Origin: an uncultured Alphaproteobacteria bacterium
Lineage (GTDB): Bacteria; Pseudomonadota; Alphaproteobacteria; Caulobacterales; Caulobacteraceae
Assembly: GCA_903822175.1 (NCBI GenBank)
Contig: CAIJOB010000013.1
Span: 1 to 64,000, forward strand
Reading direction: 5' to 3'
Length of the DNA: 64,000 nt
Numbering within the stretch: position 1 is the first letter of the stretch; every line of letters starts with the position of its first letter. The notes under the pieces are model-generated. The model had not been told where the DNA came from. It ran no database searches and saw only the letters and a program-made list of their open reading frames with translations. Shown piece after piece: positions 24,838-33,221 of this stretch. The position numbers were made by a program, and so were the translations under genes.

Positions 24838-26640
24838 GTGTCCAGGTTGCCCGATATCCCCGATGAGTCGGCGCTGGCGCGGCTCTTCCTGCAGGAACGC
24901 GTGCAGGAGGACTCCACGTGGTTCTCGCTGCCGGGCGGCCAGACCCTGTTCGCGGCCGGCGATCCCTCGGAGCAGCTCTATTTCGTACGCGCCGGCCGGC
25001 TGGGCGCCTTTCGTCGCGAACTGGGCCACGAGACCCAGTTCCTAGGCGTGATCCGGCCGGGCGAACCGGCGGGCGAGATGAGCCTGATCGCCGAGGCGCC
25101 GCACTCCGCGGACGTGGTCGCCCTGCGGGATTCCGAGATCATCGCGGTGCCGCGCGACACCTTCTTCGAGGCTTGCGAGGCCGACACCGCGGTGATGATC
25201 GAGCTCGCCAAGCTGATGATGCTGCGCTCGCGTCAGGCGGTGACCCGCGGCGGGGTCGGCGAGCCGTCGGTGTTCGGTTTTGTCTCGCTGGGCGCGGCCA
25301 ATACGCTGCGGCCGCTGACCGAGCGCCTGGCCCGCGAGATTCTGAAACTCGGCTATTCGGTCACCACCATCGGGTCCGAGGCGCAGACCGCGCCCACCGA
25401 GTGGTTCTCCGACGTCGAGCGGACCCACGACTTCGTCCTCTACGTGGCCGAGGCCACCGATGGCGGGTGGCGCCAGGTGGTGGCGCGCCAGGTGGACCGG
25501 CTGTTCCGGGTCGGCCGCGGCGACAAGAGCCCGCCCAAGGCGGAGGCGGTGGTCGACGTCCCCTCGCCGCTGCAGGCCCAGCAGCTGGTCGACCTGATCC
25601 TGCTGCATCCGGCCGATACCGACCGCCCGCAAGGCTCGGAGGCCTGGCTCGACATCGCCAAGCCCGCGCGCCTGTTCCACGTGCGGCGCGACCATGACGG
25701 CGACATCCAGCGGATGGCGCGCGTGCTCACCGGCCAGTCGGTGGGGCTGGTGCTCTCCGGCGGCGGCGCCCGGGCCTACGCCCACGTGGGCGCGGTCAAG
25801 GCGCTGCGCGAGCGCGGCGTGCCGATCGATTTCGTCGGCGGGGTCTCCATGGGCGCGGTGATCGCCGCCGGCGTCGCCATGGGCTGGGACGACGAGGAGA
25901 TGGCGCACCGCATCCGCGAGGCCTTCGTCGACACCAGCCCGCTGGCCGACATCGCCTTTCCGCTGCTGGCCATGACCCACGGCCTGCAGGTCAACGAGCG
26001 CCTGGCGCACCACTTCGGCGAGACCCAGATCGCCGACCTCTGGCTGCCGTTCTTCTGCCTGTCGTCGAACCTGACCACCGGCGCCTATCAGATGCACCGG
26101 CGCGGACTGCTGCGGCGGGCCCTGCGCGCTTCGATCTCGCTCCCCGGCATCCTGCCGCCGGCCACCGACGACCAGAACGTGCTGGTGGATGGCGCGGTGA
26201 TGAAGAACTTCCCGGCCGACGTGATGCGCGCGGGCCAGCTGGGGCCCATTGTTGGAGTCGACGTCACTGGCGGCCGAAGCATCACCGCCGACGACGTGGC
26301 GCGGCCGGCCTCGGTCTGGCGCTGGATATGGTCGGGGCAGTGGCGAAACGGCCCGCCGATCGTCTCGCTCCTGATGCGGGCAGCCACCGTCTCCACCTCC
26401 CGCGACCTGACCGCGGCGCGCGACGCCACCGACGTGCTGGTGATGCCCGAGGTCTCCAAGGTGGAAATCCGCGACTTCAGCGGCGCCTATGACGTGGCGG
26501 TCGCTGAGGGTTACCGCGCGACCATCGAGGCGCTGGACAAGCTCGACCGCCCCGTCCAGTCGCTGCGCCGCCGCCGCAGCCTCGAGGAGCGGAAACAGGC
26601 GCTGGCCCAGAGCGCCAGTTCGGGCTCGACGCCCCGTTGA
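24838..26640 (+). CDS. cNMP-binding-domain patatin-like phospholipase (NTE family)
   Basis: Membrane-lipid esterase-like protein of 600 residues. The N-terminal cyclic-nucleotide-binding-type fold (about 20-125) has the segments GDPSEQLYFVRAGRLGAF and GEPAGEMSLI. A linker of about 150 residues follows, then the patatin domain from about 300: oxyanion loop S-G-G-G-A (308-312), nucleophile S337 in GVSMG and catalytic D451 in DGA. This is the bacterial relative of neuropathy target esterase. Whether it binds cAMP or c-di-GMP is unknown. The start is GTG with only a weak ribosome site; the gene is divergent from the DUF1489 gene. Confidence 0.92.
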   Translation: MSRLPDIPDESALARLFLQERVQEDSTWFSLPGGQTLFAAGDPSEQLYFVRAGRLGAFRRELGHETQFLGVIRPGEPAGEMSLIAEAPHSADVVALRDSEIIAVPRDTFFEACEADTAVMIELAKLMMLRSRQAVTRGGVGEPSVFGFVSLGAANTLRPLTERLAREILKLGYSVTTIGSEAQTAPTEWFSDVERTHDFVLYVAEATDGGWRQVVARQVDRLFRVGRGDKSPPKAEAVVDVPSPLQAQQLVDLILLHPADTDRPQGSEAWLDIAKPARLFHVRRDHDGDIQRMARVLTGQSVGLVLSGGGARAYAHVGAVKALRERGVPIDFVGGVSMGAVIAAGVAMGWDDEEMAHRIREAFVDTSPLADIAFPLLAMTHGLQVNERLAHHFGETQIADLWLPFFCLSSNLTTGAYQMHRRGLLRRALRASISLPGILPPATDDQNVLVDGAVMKNFPADVMRAGQLGPIVGVDVTGGRSITADDVARPASVWRWIWSGQWRNGPPIVSLLMRAATVSTSRDLTAARDATDVLVMPEVSKVEIRDFSGAYDVAVAEGYRATIEALDKLDRPVQSLRRRRSLEERKQALAQSASSGSTPR

Positions 26641-26669
26641 CCTTCAGGCCAGCGCCGGCAAGGCGGCGT

Positions 26670-26698
26670 TTGCGCGAAGGCCCAAAGCGACCCATATT
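26670..26698 (+). promoter_or_regulatory. Possible promoter of the small ORF transcript
   Basis: TTGCGC (26670-26675) and CATATT (26693-26698) are 17 bases apart, upstream of the small ORF at 26736. Both boxes are imperfect against TTGACA/TATAAT, so this is only a candidate. Confidence 0.3.
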
Positions 26699-26719
26699 GC
26701 GGGTCCTTGCTCAGCAACT

Positions 26720-26736
26720 GAAAGGAGGTGATCCAG
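26720..26736 (+). promoter_or_regulatory. 17-base perfect complement to the 16S rRNA 3' end (extended Shine-Dalgarno)
   Basis: GAAAGGAGGTGATCCAG is the exact antisense of the 16S 3' tail (CUGGAUCACCUCCUUUC). The core AGGAGG (26723-26728) is 7 bases from the GTG at 26736, the ideal distance. Ordinary genes here match 4-6 bases, so this is far stronger than needed for initiation. It is not a piece of a 16S gene: homology stops abruptly on both sides. Confidence 0.85.
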
Positions 26737-26804
26737 TGTCTCATAGTGAAAACCGTAGCCCGGTGACCGTGACCTGGACCTCCGCTTGCGGGGTCCGCGC
26801 CTAG
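26736..26804 (+). CDS. 22-residue small ORF (leader peptide or small protein)
   Basis: Unrecognised 22-residue ORF beginning GTG and ending TAG: the peptide is V-S-H-S-E-N-R-S-P-V-T-V-T-W-T-S-A-C-G-V-R-A. It has no signal peptide or membrane segment. Evidence for translation is the exceptional Shine-Dalgarno match at correct spacing and a GTG with in-frame stop. The last 20 bases of the ORF form a hairpin with a GGACC/GGTCC outer stem, and the stop codon touches the next large hairpin (stem from 26804). Nothing downstream within the same transcript looks like a gene, because a terminator follows at 26949. It could be a leader peptide, a small protein, or part of a dual-function RNA. Confidence 0.6.
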   Translation: MSHSENRSPVTVTWTSACGVRA

Positions 26805-26845
26805 AGCCCTTCCCGATCACGAACGTGATCGGACAAGAAGGGCTC
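26804..26845 (+). ncRNA. Structured RNA hairpin 1 after the small ORF
   Basis: Lower stem GAGCCCTTC (26804-26812) pairs with GAAGGGCTC (26837-26845); upper stem CCGATCAC (26813-26820) pairs with GTGATCGG (26825-26832) around a GAAC loop, with an ACAA bulge on the right side. The stem begins at the small ORF's stop codon, so a terminating ribosome would prevent it from forming. No U-tract follows, so it is not a terminator. Confidence 0.8.
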
Positions 26846-26858
26846 CAGATATAGACGA

Positions 26859-26898
26859 GGACCCTGTTCATCCCGGCTATTCAGCCGGGACAGGGTCC
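26859..26898 (+). ncRNA. Structured RNA hairpin 2
   Basis: Outer stem GGACCCTGT (26859-26867) pairs with ACAGGGTCC (26890-26898); inner stem CCCGGCT (26872-26878) pairs with AGCCGGG (26883-26889) around an ATTC loop. A left-side bulge (26868-26871) mirrors the layout of hairpin 1. GGGTCC also occurs at 26701-26706 and 26791-26796, so the left arm has alternative partners upstream. No U-tract follows. Confidence 0.8.
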
Positions 26899-26948
26899 GG
26901 GCCTAGCTCTGGCATAGGGTCGCGTACCGCTCTGCGGTCCGACTATGG

Positions 26949-26985
26949 AAAGGCCGTCCTGGCGACAGGGCGGCCTTTCGCATTT
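26949..26985 (+). terminator. Terminator with GCGA tetraloop
   Basis: AAAGGCCGTCCTG (26949-26961) pairs with CAGGGCGGCCTTT (26966-26978), with one G-U pair, around the GNRA-type loop GCGA, followed by CGCATTTT. A near-identical terminator ends the PEP-CTERM gene at 27919-27954. It closes the small ORF transcript. Confidence 0.85.
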
Positions 26986-26986
26986 T

Positions 26987-27202
26987 CGGGTCCGGATTTC
27001 CCCTGCCCCTTGCAGCGAGAACCGCGTGAGGGGAATTAATCCCCTGAAGGGGGAAAATTAACCAATATTGCCTCGAATAATAATGTTATTAGAAAATTTT
27101 GGTCGGGTTCACGACATAGCCGTGCTACGGCAACCTTTCGTTGACCATCCCGCAAGCGATGGATCCCCCCCCAACGAAGAGATCCAAAAGAAGGTTGTTC
27201 GT
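26987..27202. other. AT-rich leader upstream of the PEP-CTERM gene
   Basis: About 215 bases without a gene. Around 27030-27105 the composition drops sharply, with gggg/cccc arms around AATTAAT (27033-27048 area), a poly-A/T stretch (aataataatgttattag) and gaaaatttt. The inverted repeat GCCGT-GCT-ACGGC is at 27119-27131. This is probably the promoter region of the secreted protein. No sigma-54 site was recognised. Confidence 0.5.
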
Positions 27203-27889
27203 ATGAAGGTTTTGGCTTTTGCAGCCGCCGCGGTTGGCGCGCTGACGATCACGGGCGCGGCCCAGGCGGCGTCGATCGTCGGTCTCTATAACACCGGCGT
27301 GACCGACGCCGGCGTGCAGGCGCCGAACGGCGTCGATAGCCATTGGACGCTGGACGGCGGCAATGCCTACGTCAGCGGCACGCAGGGCCAGTTCCCGCTC
27401 GGCCCCTGGCTGTCGGAAGCCACCGACACCACCTCGCGCTGGATTACGCCGACCACGAACGCGGCCGACTCCGTCGATCCGCTGAACAACGGCTATTACG
27501 AGTACACCGAGACCTTCAGCCTGACCGAAGCCCAGGCGGCGGGCGCCAGCTTCGCCGGCCAGTTCGCGGCGGACAACGGCATCCTGTGGATCAAGGTCAA
27601 CGACCAGGCCATCCTCGGCTCCGACCACGGCTCGCCGCTGGGTGGCTTCTCGAGCTGGACCGGCTTTACGGCCGGTTCGTCGGTGTTCAAGGCCGGCGAG
27701 AACACTGTCTCCTTCGACGTGGTCAACTTCGGTCAGAACAGCGGCAACCCGAGCGGCCTGCGCGTGGAGTTCACCTCCAGCACCGTCGGCGGCGTGCCCG
27801 AGCCCGCGACCTGGGCCCTGATGATCGGCGGCTTCGGTGGGATGGGCGCGATGCTCCGTCGCCGCCAGACGGCCGCCCTCGCCGCCTAA
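27203..27889 (+). CDS. PEP-CTERM sorting domain protein
   Basis: Exported surface protein of 228 residues. A short signal peptide (about 1-19, ending AQA) is followed by a Ser/Thr/Gly/Asn-rich beta-type domain, and the C terminus is the PEP-CTERM signal: VPEPATWAL, a hydrophobic segment (MIGGFGGMGAMLR) and basic RRRQ. An exosortase would cleave after the PEP motif during export. The ATG at 27203 has AAGAAGG upstream; the frame starts earlier at 27068 without a ribosome site. It is terminated by its own GCGA-loop terminator. No exosortase gene lies in this window. Confidence 0.93.
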   Translation: MKVLAFAAAAVGALTITGAAQAASIVGLYNTGVTDAGVQAPNGVDSHWTLDGGNAYVSGTQGQFPLGPWLSEATDTTSRWITPTTNAADSVDPLNNGYYEYTETFSLTEAQAAGASFAGQFAADNGILWIKVNDQAILGSDHGSPLGGFSSWTGFTAGSSVFKAGENTVSFDVVNFGQNSGNPSGLRVEFTSSTVGGVPEPATWALMIGGFGGMGAMLRRRQTAALAA

Positions 27890-27918
27890 CCGGCGCGACA
27901 CGGCTCACTGAGTTGCAG

Positions 27919-27954
27919 AGGCCGCCCTGGCGACAGGGCGGCCTTTCGCATTTC
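27919..27954 (+). terminator. Terminator of the PEP-CTERM gene
   Basis: A perfect 11-bp stem AGGCCGCCCTG (27919-27929) with CAGGGCGGCCT (27934-27944) closes GCGA, followed by TTCGCATTT. The sequence repeats the terminator at 26949-26985 nearly base for base. Confidence 0.9.
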
Positions 27955-28016
27955 CGGTCCTTGCAATCGCGCGCTCGCCTGCGAAGTTCGGGCGGCTATC
28001 GGTTCGGGGGTTTTGA

Positions 28017-30212
28017 ATGTCGAAGACGCGTCTTGCCGCTGTTGTCCTGGCGGGCCTGGCCCTCGCCTCACCCGCCTTGGCGGCCCACAAGGCGACAGCG
28101 ACGCCCCTGGCGAGGCTGAAGGCCGAGGCGGCCCGCGTCACCATCACCCGGGACGACTGGGGCATCGCCCACATCCACGGCAAGAGCGACGCCGACGCGG
28201 TGTTCGGGATGATCTACGCCCAGGCTGAAGACGACTTCAATCGTGTGGAGATGAACTACGTGACCTCGCTCGGCCGCGTCGCCGAGACCGAGGGCCAGGC
28301 TGCGATCTGGACAGATCTTCGCCAGAGATTGATCGTCGATCCTGTTGATCTGAAAGCGAAATATGAGCAGTCGCCGGCCTGGCTGAAGACCCTGATGATC
28401 AGCTGGGCCGACGGGCTGAACTACTACCTCGCGACCCATCCGAAGGTGACACCGAAGGTCATCAAGCACTTCGAACCGTGGATGGCGCTGTGCTTCACCG
28501 AGGGGAGCATCGGGCCGGACATCGAGAAGGCGCCGCTGAGCGGGATCGAGGCCTTCTACGGCCAGGTCCAGACCGCAGCTCTCTCAGACGACGAAAGCTT
28601 GAAGTTCAAGGAGCCCTCCGGCTCCAACGGCGTCGCCATCGGCCCGCAGCTCAGCCAGGACCACCACGCGCTTCTGCTGATCAATCCGCACACCTCGTTC
28701 TTCTTCCGCGCCGAACAGCAGGTGACGAGCGACGAGGGCCTGAACGCCTATGGCGCGTCCACCTGGGGCCAGTTCTTCATCTACCAGGGCTTCAACGCCC
28801 ACGCCGGGTGGATGCACACCACCACCGGCGCCGACACGGTCGACGAATTCGCGGAGACCATCGTCCACAAGGACGGCAAACCCTTCTACCGCTACGGCGC
28901 GGAGCTGCGGCCGGTCAGCGTCATTCCGATCAAGATCTCCTACCGCACGCCAGGCGGCGCGATGGCGTCCAAGACCTTCACCACCTACCGCACCCATCAC
29001 GGGCCCATCGTCCGCGCCGAGCACGGCAAGTGGATCGCCATGGCGCTGATGAGCCGGCCGATCGAGGCGCTGGAGCAGTCGTTCGGCCGCACCAAGACCA
29101 CCGACCTGGCGTCATTCCTGAAGGTCGCCGAGCTGGCCGCCAATTCCTCGAACGACACGCTTTTCGCCGACACCAAGGGCGAGACTGCGCTGTTGCTGCC
29201 GCAGTTCATGCCCCGGCGCGACAACCGCTTCGACTACACCAAACCCGTCGACGGCTCCGATCCCGCCACCGACTGGAAAGGGATCACGCCCTTCGCCGAG
29301 ATGCCCAAGGTGATCAGCCCGGCCGGCGGCTGGGTCTATAATTCCAACGACAGCCCCTGGAAGGCGGCGGGGCCGAACAGCCCGAAGGCCGCGGACTTCC
29401 CGCGCTACATGGACCAGGCTGGCGACAATCCGCGCACGCCGCATGCGGTGCGGGTGCTGAGCGCGGCGCACGACCTGAACCTCGACCGGCTGATCCACGA
29501 GGTCGACTTCGATCCCTGGCTGCCGGCCTTCGACCGGATGATCCCCGGACTGGCGAAGGCCTATGACGCCCTGCCTGCTAGCGACCCGCTGAAAGCCAAG
29601 CTCGCCGAGCCGATCAAGGCGCTGCGCGCCTGGGACGACCGCTGGTCGGCATCGTCTGTCGAGACCTCCGTCGCGGTGGGCTGGGGCGAAGCGCTGTGGG
29701 CCAAGACGGCGGCCCAGGCCAAGGCCGCCGGCATCACCCCCTACGAGGAGATGGCGCTCTACGCGACGCCGGCCCAGCAACTCGACGCCCTGGCGGAGAG
29801 TGTCGATCGTCTGACCGCCGATTTCGGGACCTGGCGGACGCCTTGGGGCCAGATCAACCGGTTCCAGCGGATCAACGACGACATCACCCAGCACTTCGAC
29901 GACGCCGGCCCCTCGATCCCGGTGCCCTTCGCCTCGGCCCAGTGGGGCTCGCTCGCCTCGTTCGGGGCCAAGCGCTACGCGGACACCAAGAAATACTACG
30001 GCTCCAGCGGCAACAGCTTCGTGGCCGTCATTGAGTTCGGCGACCGCATCCATGCCCGCGCGGTGACCGCCGGCGGCGAGAGCGGCGACCCGAAATCCAA
30101 ACACTTCGATGACCAGGCGCAGCGCTACGCGTCAGGCGACTTCCGCGAGGTCTATTTCTATCCGGATCAACTCGTCGGGCACGTGGAGCGGACGTACCAT
30201 CCGGGCCAGTGA
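28017..30212 (+). CDS. Penicillin acylase family (S45) exported amidase
   Basis: N-terminal-nucleophile hydrolase of 731 residues. A signal peptide (about 1-22) precedes the alpha chain (RDDWGIAHIHGKSDADAVFG); autoprocessing at G202-S203 in the motif SGSNGVAIGP would make Ser203 the new N terminus and catalytic nucleophile. Family features include the C-terminal Q-x-G-Q-S/N-type end and a calcium-site-like DxxD region. Such enzymes act on N-acyl-homoserine lactones, aculeacin or beta-lactams; the substrate here is unknown. It would be periplasmic. The start at 28017 has only a weak upstream G-run. Confidence 0.9.
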   Translation: MSKTRLAAVVLAGLALASPALAAHKATATPLARLKAEAARVTITRDDWGIAHIHGKSDADAVFGMIYAQAEDDFNRVEMNYVTSLGRVAETEGQAAIWTDLRQRLIVDPVDLKAKYEQSPAWLKTLMISWADGLNYYLATHPKVTPKVIKHFEPWMALCFTEGSIGPDIEKAPLSGIEAFYGQVQTAALSDDESLKFKEPSGSNGVAIGPQLSQDHHALLLINPHTSFFFRAEQQVTSDEGLNAYGASTWGQFFIYQGFNAHAGWMHTTTGADTVDEFAETIVHKDGKPFYRYGAELRPVSVIPIKISYRTPGGAMASKTFTTYRTHHGPIVRAEHGKWIAMALMSRPIEALEQSFGRTKTTDLASFLKVAELAANSSNDTLFADTKGETALLLPQFMPRRDNRFDYTKPVDGSDPATDWKGITPFAEMPKVISPAGGWVYNSNDSPWKAAGPNSPKAADFPRYMDQAGDNPRTPHAVRVLSAAHDLNLDRLIHEVDFDPWLPAFDRMIPGLAKAYDALPASDPLKAKLAEPIKALRAWDDRWSASSVETSVAVGWGEALWAKTAAQAKAAGITPYEEMALYATPAQQLDALAESVDRLTADFGTWRTPWGQINRFQRINDDITQHFDDAGPSIPVPFASAQWGSLASFGAKRYADTKKYYGSSGNSFVAVIEFGDRIHARAVTAGGESGDPKSKHFDDQAQRYASGDFREVYFYPDQLVGHVERTYHPGQ

Positions 30213-30216
30213 GGCG

Positions 30217-30639
30217 TCAGAAGGAGACGCAGGACGCCTGGGTGATCAGCAGCACGGAGTCCTGGTGGAAGCGGGCCTTGTAGGCATTGCGCACCGCCTC
30301 GATCCGCGCCGAGGCGTCGCCGCGCTTGGGCAGCACGATCAGCACGACCTTGGCCGCCTCGCGGATCAGCCTGTTCTCGTCGCCACGCCACTGGCCGCCG
30401 CCGTCCATGACGGTGAGGCCGTCGGGGAACTTGGGCGTGATTTCCTGATCGATGAATTTCTGAAAGTCGGCTTCGCTGACGCCGGGCTGGCCGCCGATGT
30501 TGCGGCCGAAGAACAGCTGGGCGGTGCGCTGGGCCTCCTGCCCCGCCGGACAGGCCGGGGGCGGCACGGTGTAGGTCGAGATGCAGCCTGTGAGGCCCAT
30601 CAGCGACGCCGCAACGATCAGGGCCCCCGCGAGCCTCAT
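30217..30639 (-). CDS. DUF3574 lipoprotein
   Basis: Predicted lipoprotein of 140 residues with lipobox LTGC (Cys19). The mature domain fits DUF3574: [31 protein letters not shown] and S-V-L-L-I. Function unknown, envelope located. The start ATG overlaps the ivd stop by 4 bases (30636-30639), so it is translated after ivd on the same transcript. It converges with the acylase gene. Confidence 0.88.
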   Translation of the reverse strand: MRLAGALIVAASLMGLTGCISTYTVPPPACPAGQEAQRTAQLFFGRNIGGQPGVSEADFQKFIDQEITPKFPDGLTVMDGGGQWRGDENRLIREAAKVVLIVLPKRGDASARIEAVRNAYKARFHQDSVLLITQASCVSF

Positions 30640-31802
30640 CCGCCGATCAACTCCCGCCCGATCAGGAACCGGCGGATCTCGTTGGTGCCGGCGCCGATGT
30701 CGTAGAGCTTGGCGTCGCGGACCAGCCGCTCCACCGGATATTCCTTGGTGTAGCCGGCGCCGCCCAGCGCCTGCACCGCCTCGAGACTGACCCGCACGGC
30801 GTTCTCGCTGGCCATCAGGATCGCGCCGGCCGCGTCGAAACGGGTGGTCATGCCGGCGTCGCAGGCCTTGGCGACCGCATAGACGTAGGCTCGCGCCGAG
30901 TTCAGGGCGACATACATGTCGGCGATCTTGCCCTGCATCAGCTGGAACGAGCCGATCGCCTTACCGAACTGCTTGCGCTCTCGGACGTAGGGCAGGACCA
31001 CATCCATGCAGGCCTGCATGATGCCGAGCGGCCCGGCGGCCAGCACGGCGCGCTCATAGTCGAGCCCGCTCATCAGGACGCCGACGCCACCGTTATAGGG
31101 GCCCATGATGTTCTCTTCGGGGACCTCGCAGTCCTCGAAGACCAGCTCGGCGGTGTCGGAGCCGCGCATGCCCATCTTGTCGAGTTTCTTGGAGACGCTG
31201 AAGCCCTTCATCCCCTTCTCGATCAGGAAGGCGGTGATGCCCTTCCCGCCCTCTTCGGGGGCGGTCTTGGCGTAGACCACCAGAGTGTCGGCGTGCGGCG
31301 CGTTGGTGATCCAGAACTTGGTGCCGTTCAGCACGTAGCGGTCGCCGACGCGGCGCGCGGTCGTGCGCATCGAGACCACGTCGGAGCCGCTGCCGACCTC
31401 ACTCATGGCCAGTGAGCCCACATGCTCGCCGCTGATCAGGCCCGGCAGGTAGCGGCGCTTCTGGTCGTCGGTGCCCCAGCGGCGGATTTGGTTCACGCAG
31501 AGGTTGGAGTGGGCGCCATAGCTGAGCCCCACCGAGGCTGAGGCGCGGGAGACCTCCTCCATCGCCACCACATGCTCAAGGTAGCCAAGGCCCAGGCCGC
31601 CGAATTCCTCCTCGACGGTGACGCCATGCAGGCCCAGCTCGCCCATCTGCGGCCAGAGGCTGCGCGGGAAGGCGTTGGTCTCGTCGATCTCCGCGGCGAT
31701 GGGCGCGATGCGGTCGGCGGCGAAGCGGGCGGTGGTCTCGCGGATGGCGTCGGCGGTCTCGCCGAGGCCGAATTCCAGGCTGGGTCCGTGGTTCGGGATC
31801 AT
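30636..31802 (-). CDS. ivd: Isovaleryl-CoA dehydrogenase
   Basis: FAD-dependent acyl-CoA dehydrogenase of 388 residues in leucine degradation. Family signatures: [12 protein letters not shown] (FAD/substrate loop), [13 protein letters not shown], and [15 protein letters not shown]. The segment [16 protein letters not shown] is typical of IVD rather than other acyl-CoA dehydrogenases. The catalytic Glu is in the loop [15 protein letters not shown], where IVD differs from the C-terminal Glu of straight-chain enzymes. pccA and pccB, which handle propionyl-CoA, are 8-15 kb away. MccA/MccB for the following step are not in this window. Confidence 0.9.
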   Translation of the reverse strand: MIPNHGPSLEFGLGETADAIRETTARFAADRIAPIAAEIDETNAFPRSLWPQMGELGLHGVTVEEEFGGLGLGYLEHVVAMEEVSRASASVGLSYGAHSNLCVNQIRRWGTDDQKRRYLPGLISGEHVGSLAMSEVGSGSDVVSMRTTARRVGDRYVLNGTKFWITNAPHADTLVVYAKTAPEEGGKGITAFLIEKGMKGFSVSKKLDKMGMRGSDTAELVFEDCEVPEENIMGPYNGGVGVLMSGLDYERAVLAAGPLGIMQACMDVVLPYVRERKQFGKAIGSFQLMQGKIADMYVALNSARAYVYAVAKACDAGMTTRFDAAGAILMASENAVRVSLEAVQALGGAGYTKEYPVERLVRDAKLYDIGAGTNEIRRFLIGRELIGG

Positions 31803-31847
31803 GCGGCGCGGCTTAGCATGCGCCGCCGGCTGTCGCGAGTTTTGGGC

Positions 31848-33134
31848 TCAGCGGTACTCGCGCGCGTCTCGCTCGGCGGCGCGGCCCAGCCGGTCGAGGA
31901 GCAGGTAGACGGCGACGACGAAGAAGCCGACCCCGGCCACGCCCGCGAGGCCGCCCACCAGCCGCGGACCAAACAAGCCGCTGCTCGCGCCAGCATGGGC
32001 GTAGGTCGCCCAGAAGATGCCACCGCCGAAGAAGATCAGGCCCAGCGCCGCCAGCGCGATCAGGGTCAGGAGACCGCCTTCCGGACGTTCCGGCAGAGGC
32101 TGCACCATCGGGGCGTCGAACTCATAGGGCGTGGTGTCATCGATCAGCACCCGGTCGCGCTCGAAGGGCTCGCCGTCCTCGTAGCCGGCCTCGTCCTCGG
32201 CGGCGGGGTCTTCGACGCCGTCCGGCTCGCCGGGCGCGAAGAGGTCGCCCCGCTCAGCCGCCGCCTCTTCCGCGTCGTCCAGTTCGGGATGCGAGGTCCA
32301 GGTGGCGAGCGGCTTGACCTCGTCCTCAGGCTCGGGATCGGGGTCGGGCGCGCGCAGGAAGAAGGGCACCGGATCCTCGAAGGGCGCGGGCGCAGGTTCC
32401 GCCGCGACCTCCGAAGGCGCAGGCGTCTCGCCGGTCTCCTGAAAGATGGTGGAAAGCCGTGCGCTGACCGCCTCGGCGGCGACCTTGGCGGGGCCCAGCG
32501 CCTCTTCCTCTTCGGGCGCGAGCGGCGCGGGCGCGGGTTCGCCGTCGCGCAGCACCACCAGCTGGTCGCCTTCGACAACCGCGGTCACCTCCACAGGCGT
32601 CTGCAGGGGCACGACGCCCTCGGCATCGGTGTCCAGCAGGGGCTGCAGGATCGGGGTCGGCGCGGGCACCCAGGCCTCGCCGGGTGGCGTCAGGAACAGG
32701 GTCTTCTCGGCGGACCGGCGGCGGACCAGGGCGTCGATGACGATCCGCTCGCCGCCGACGTTGGCCTTGCGCCACAGTTCCATGGCGCAGGCGGCCTGGA
32801 TCAACGCGCCCTCGTTCAGCCGCCGCAGCACGCCCGACTGATGGAAGCTGTCGAGGCCGATGTTGAAGGTGAAGGAGGCCAGCGCGTCGAACTGGTTCTG
32901 AGTGAGCGGCGTAAACACCGCCTCGTTCAGGGCGTGGGCGACACCGATCAGGTCGTAGAGCAGCAGGGCCTCGGCGTCGTCGGGCGAGACGCTGGCCCCC
33001 TCGCGCGCCGTCAGCGTATGGCCATGGCCGATCGTCCAGCGCCCATCGGGCAGCTGGGCGGCCGCTTGGCGGTAGCCCTCGAACCGCTTGATCAACTCGA
33101 TCGCGGCTCGGGACACACGGTGACGAGGCTGCAT
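31848..33134 (-). CDS. spmX: SpmX, muramidase-like polar determinant
   Basis: Stalked-pole protein of 428 residues that recruits DivJ in Caulobacter. The N-terminal lysozyme (GH24-type) domain (about 1-155) has E19 in KRFEGYR and the segments TIGHGHTLTA, PLTQNQFDALASF and QAACAMELWRKA. A long acidic Pro/Ala/Glu-rich linker (about 160-345) follows, then two C-terminal transmembrane segments (about 350-376 and 390-418). This domain order is diagnostic. I chose the ATG at 33134 (MQPRHRVS). It is divergent from nothing nearby and converges with nothing; upstream lies mgtE in the same direction. Confidence 0.94.
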   Translation of the reverse strand: MQPRHRVSRAAIELIKRFEGYRQAAAQLPDGRWTIGHGHTLTAREGASVSPDDAEALLLYDLIGVAHALNEAVFTPLTQNQFDALASFTFNIGLDSFHQSGVLRRLNEGALIQAACAMELWRKANVGGERIVIDALVRRRSAEKTLFLTPPGEAWVPAPTPILQPLLDTDAEGVVPLQTPVEVTAVVEGDQLVVLRDGEPAPAPLAPEEEEALGPAKVAAEAVSARLSTIFQETGETPAPSEVAAEPAPAPFEDPVPFFLRAPDPDPEPEDEVKPLATWTSHPELDDAEEAAAERGDLFAPGEPDGVEDPAAEDEAGYEDGEPFERDRVLIDDTTPYEFDAPMVQPLPERPEGGLLTLIALAALGLIFFGGGIFWATYAHAGASSGLFGPRLVGGLAGVAGVGFFVVAVYLLLDRLGRAAERDAREYR

Positions 33135-33221
33135 GCCCGTGGTGACCCAGTTTGACGCAACGCACAGAGGCGCCGGCTCCAACCGGCAAGTTCTGGGCCG
33201 AAAGACCTACTCTGCCAATCC

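Noticed and set aside
26720..26736. Fragment of a 16S rRNA gene on the minus strand
   Set aside because: Only 17 bases match and the flanks do not continue the 16S sequence, while the match sits exactly where a Shine-Dalgarno belongs.
27000..27202. Sigma-54 promoter (GG-N10-GC) upstream of the first PEP-CTERM gene
   Set aside because: No convincing TGGCAC-N5-TTGC match was found in the AT-rich leader.
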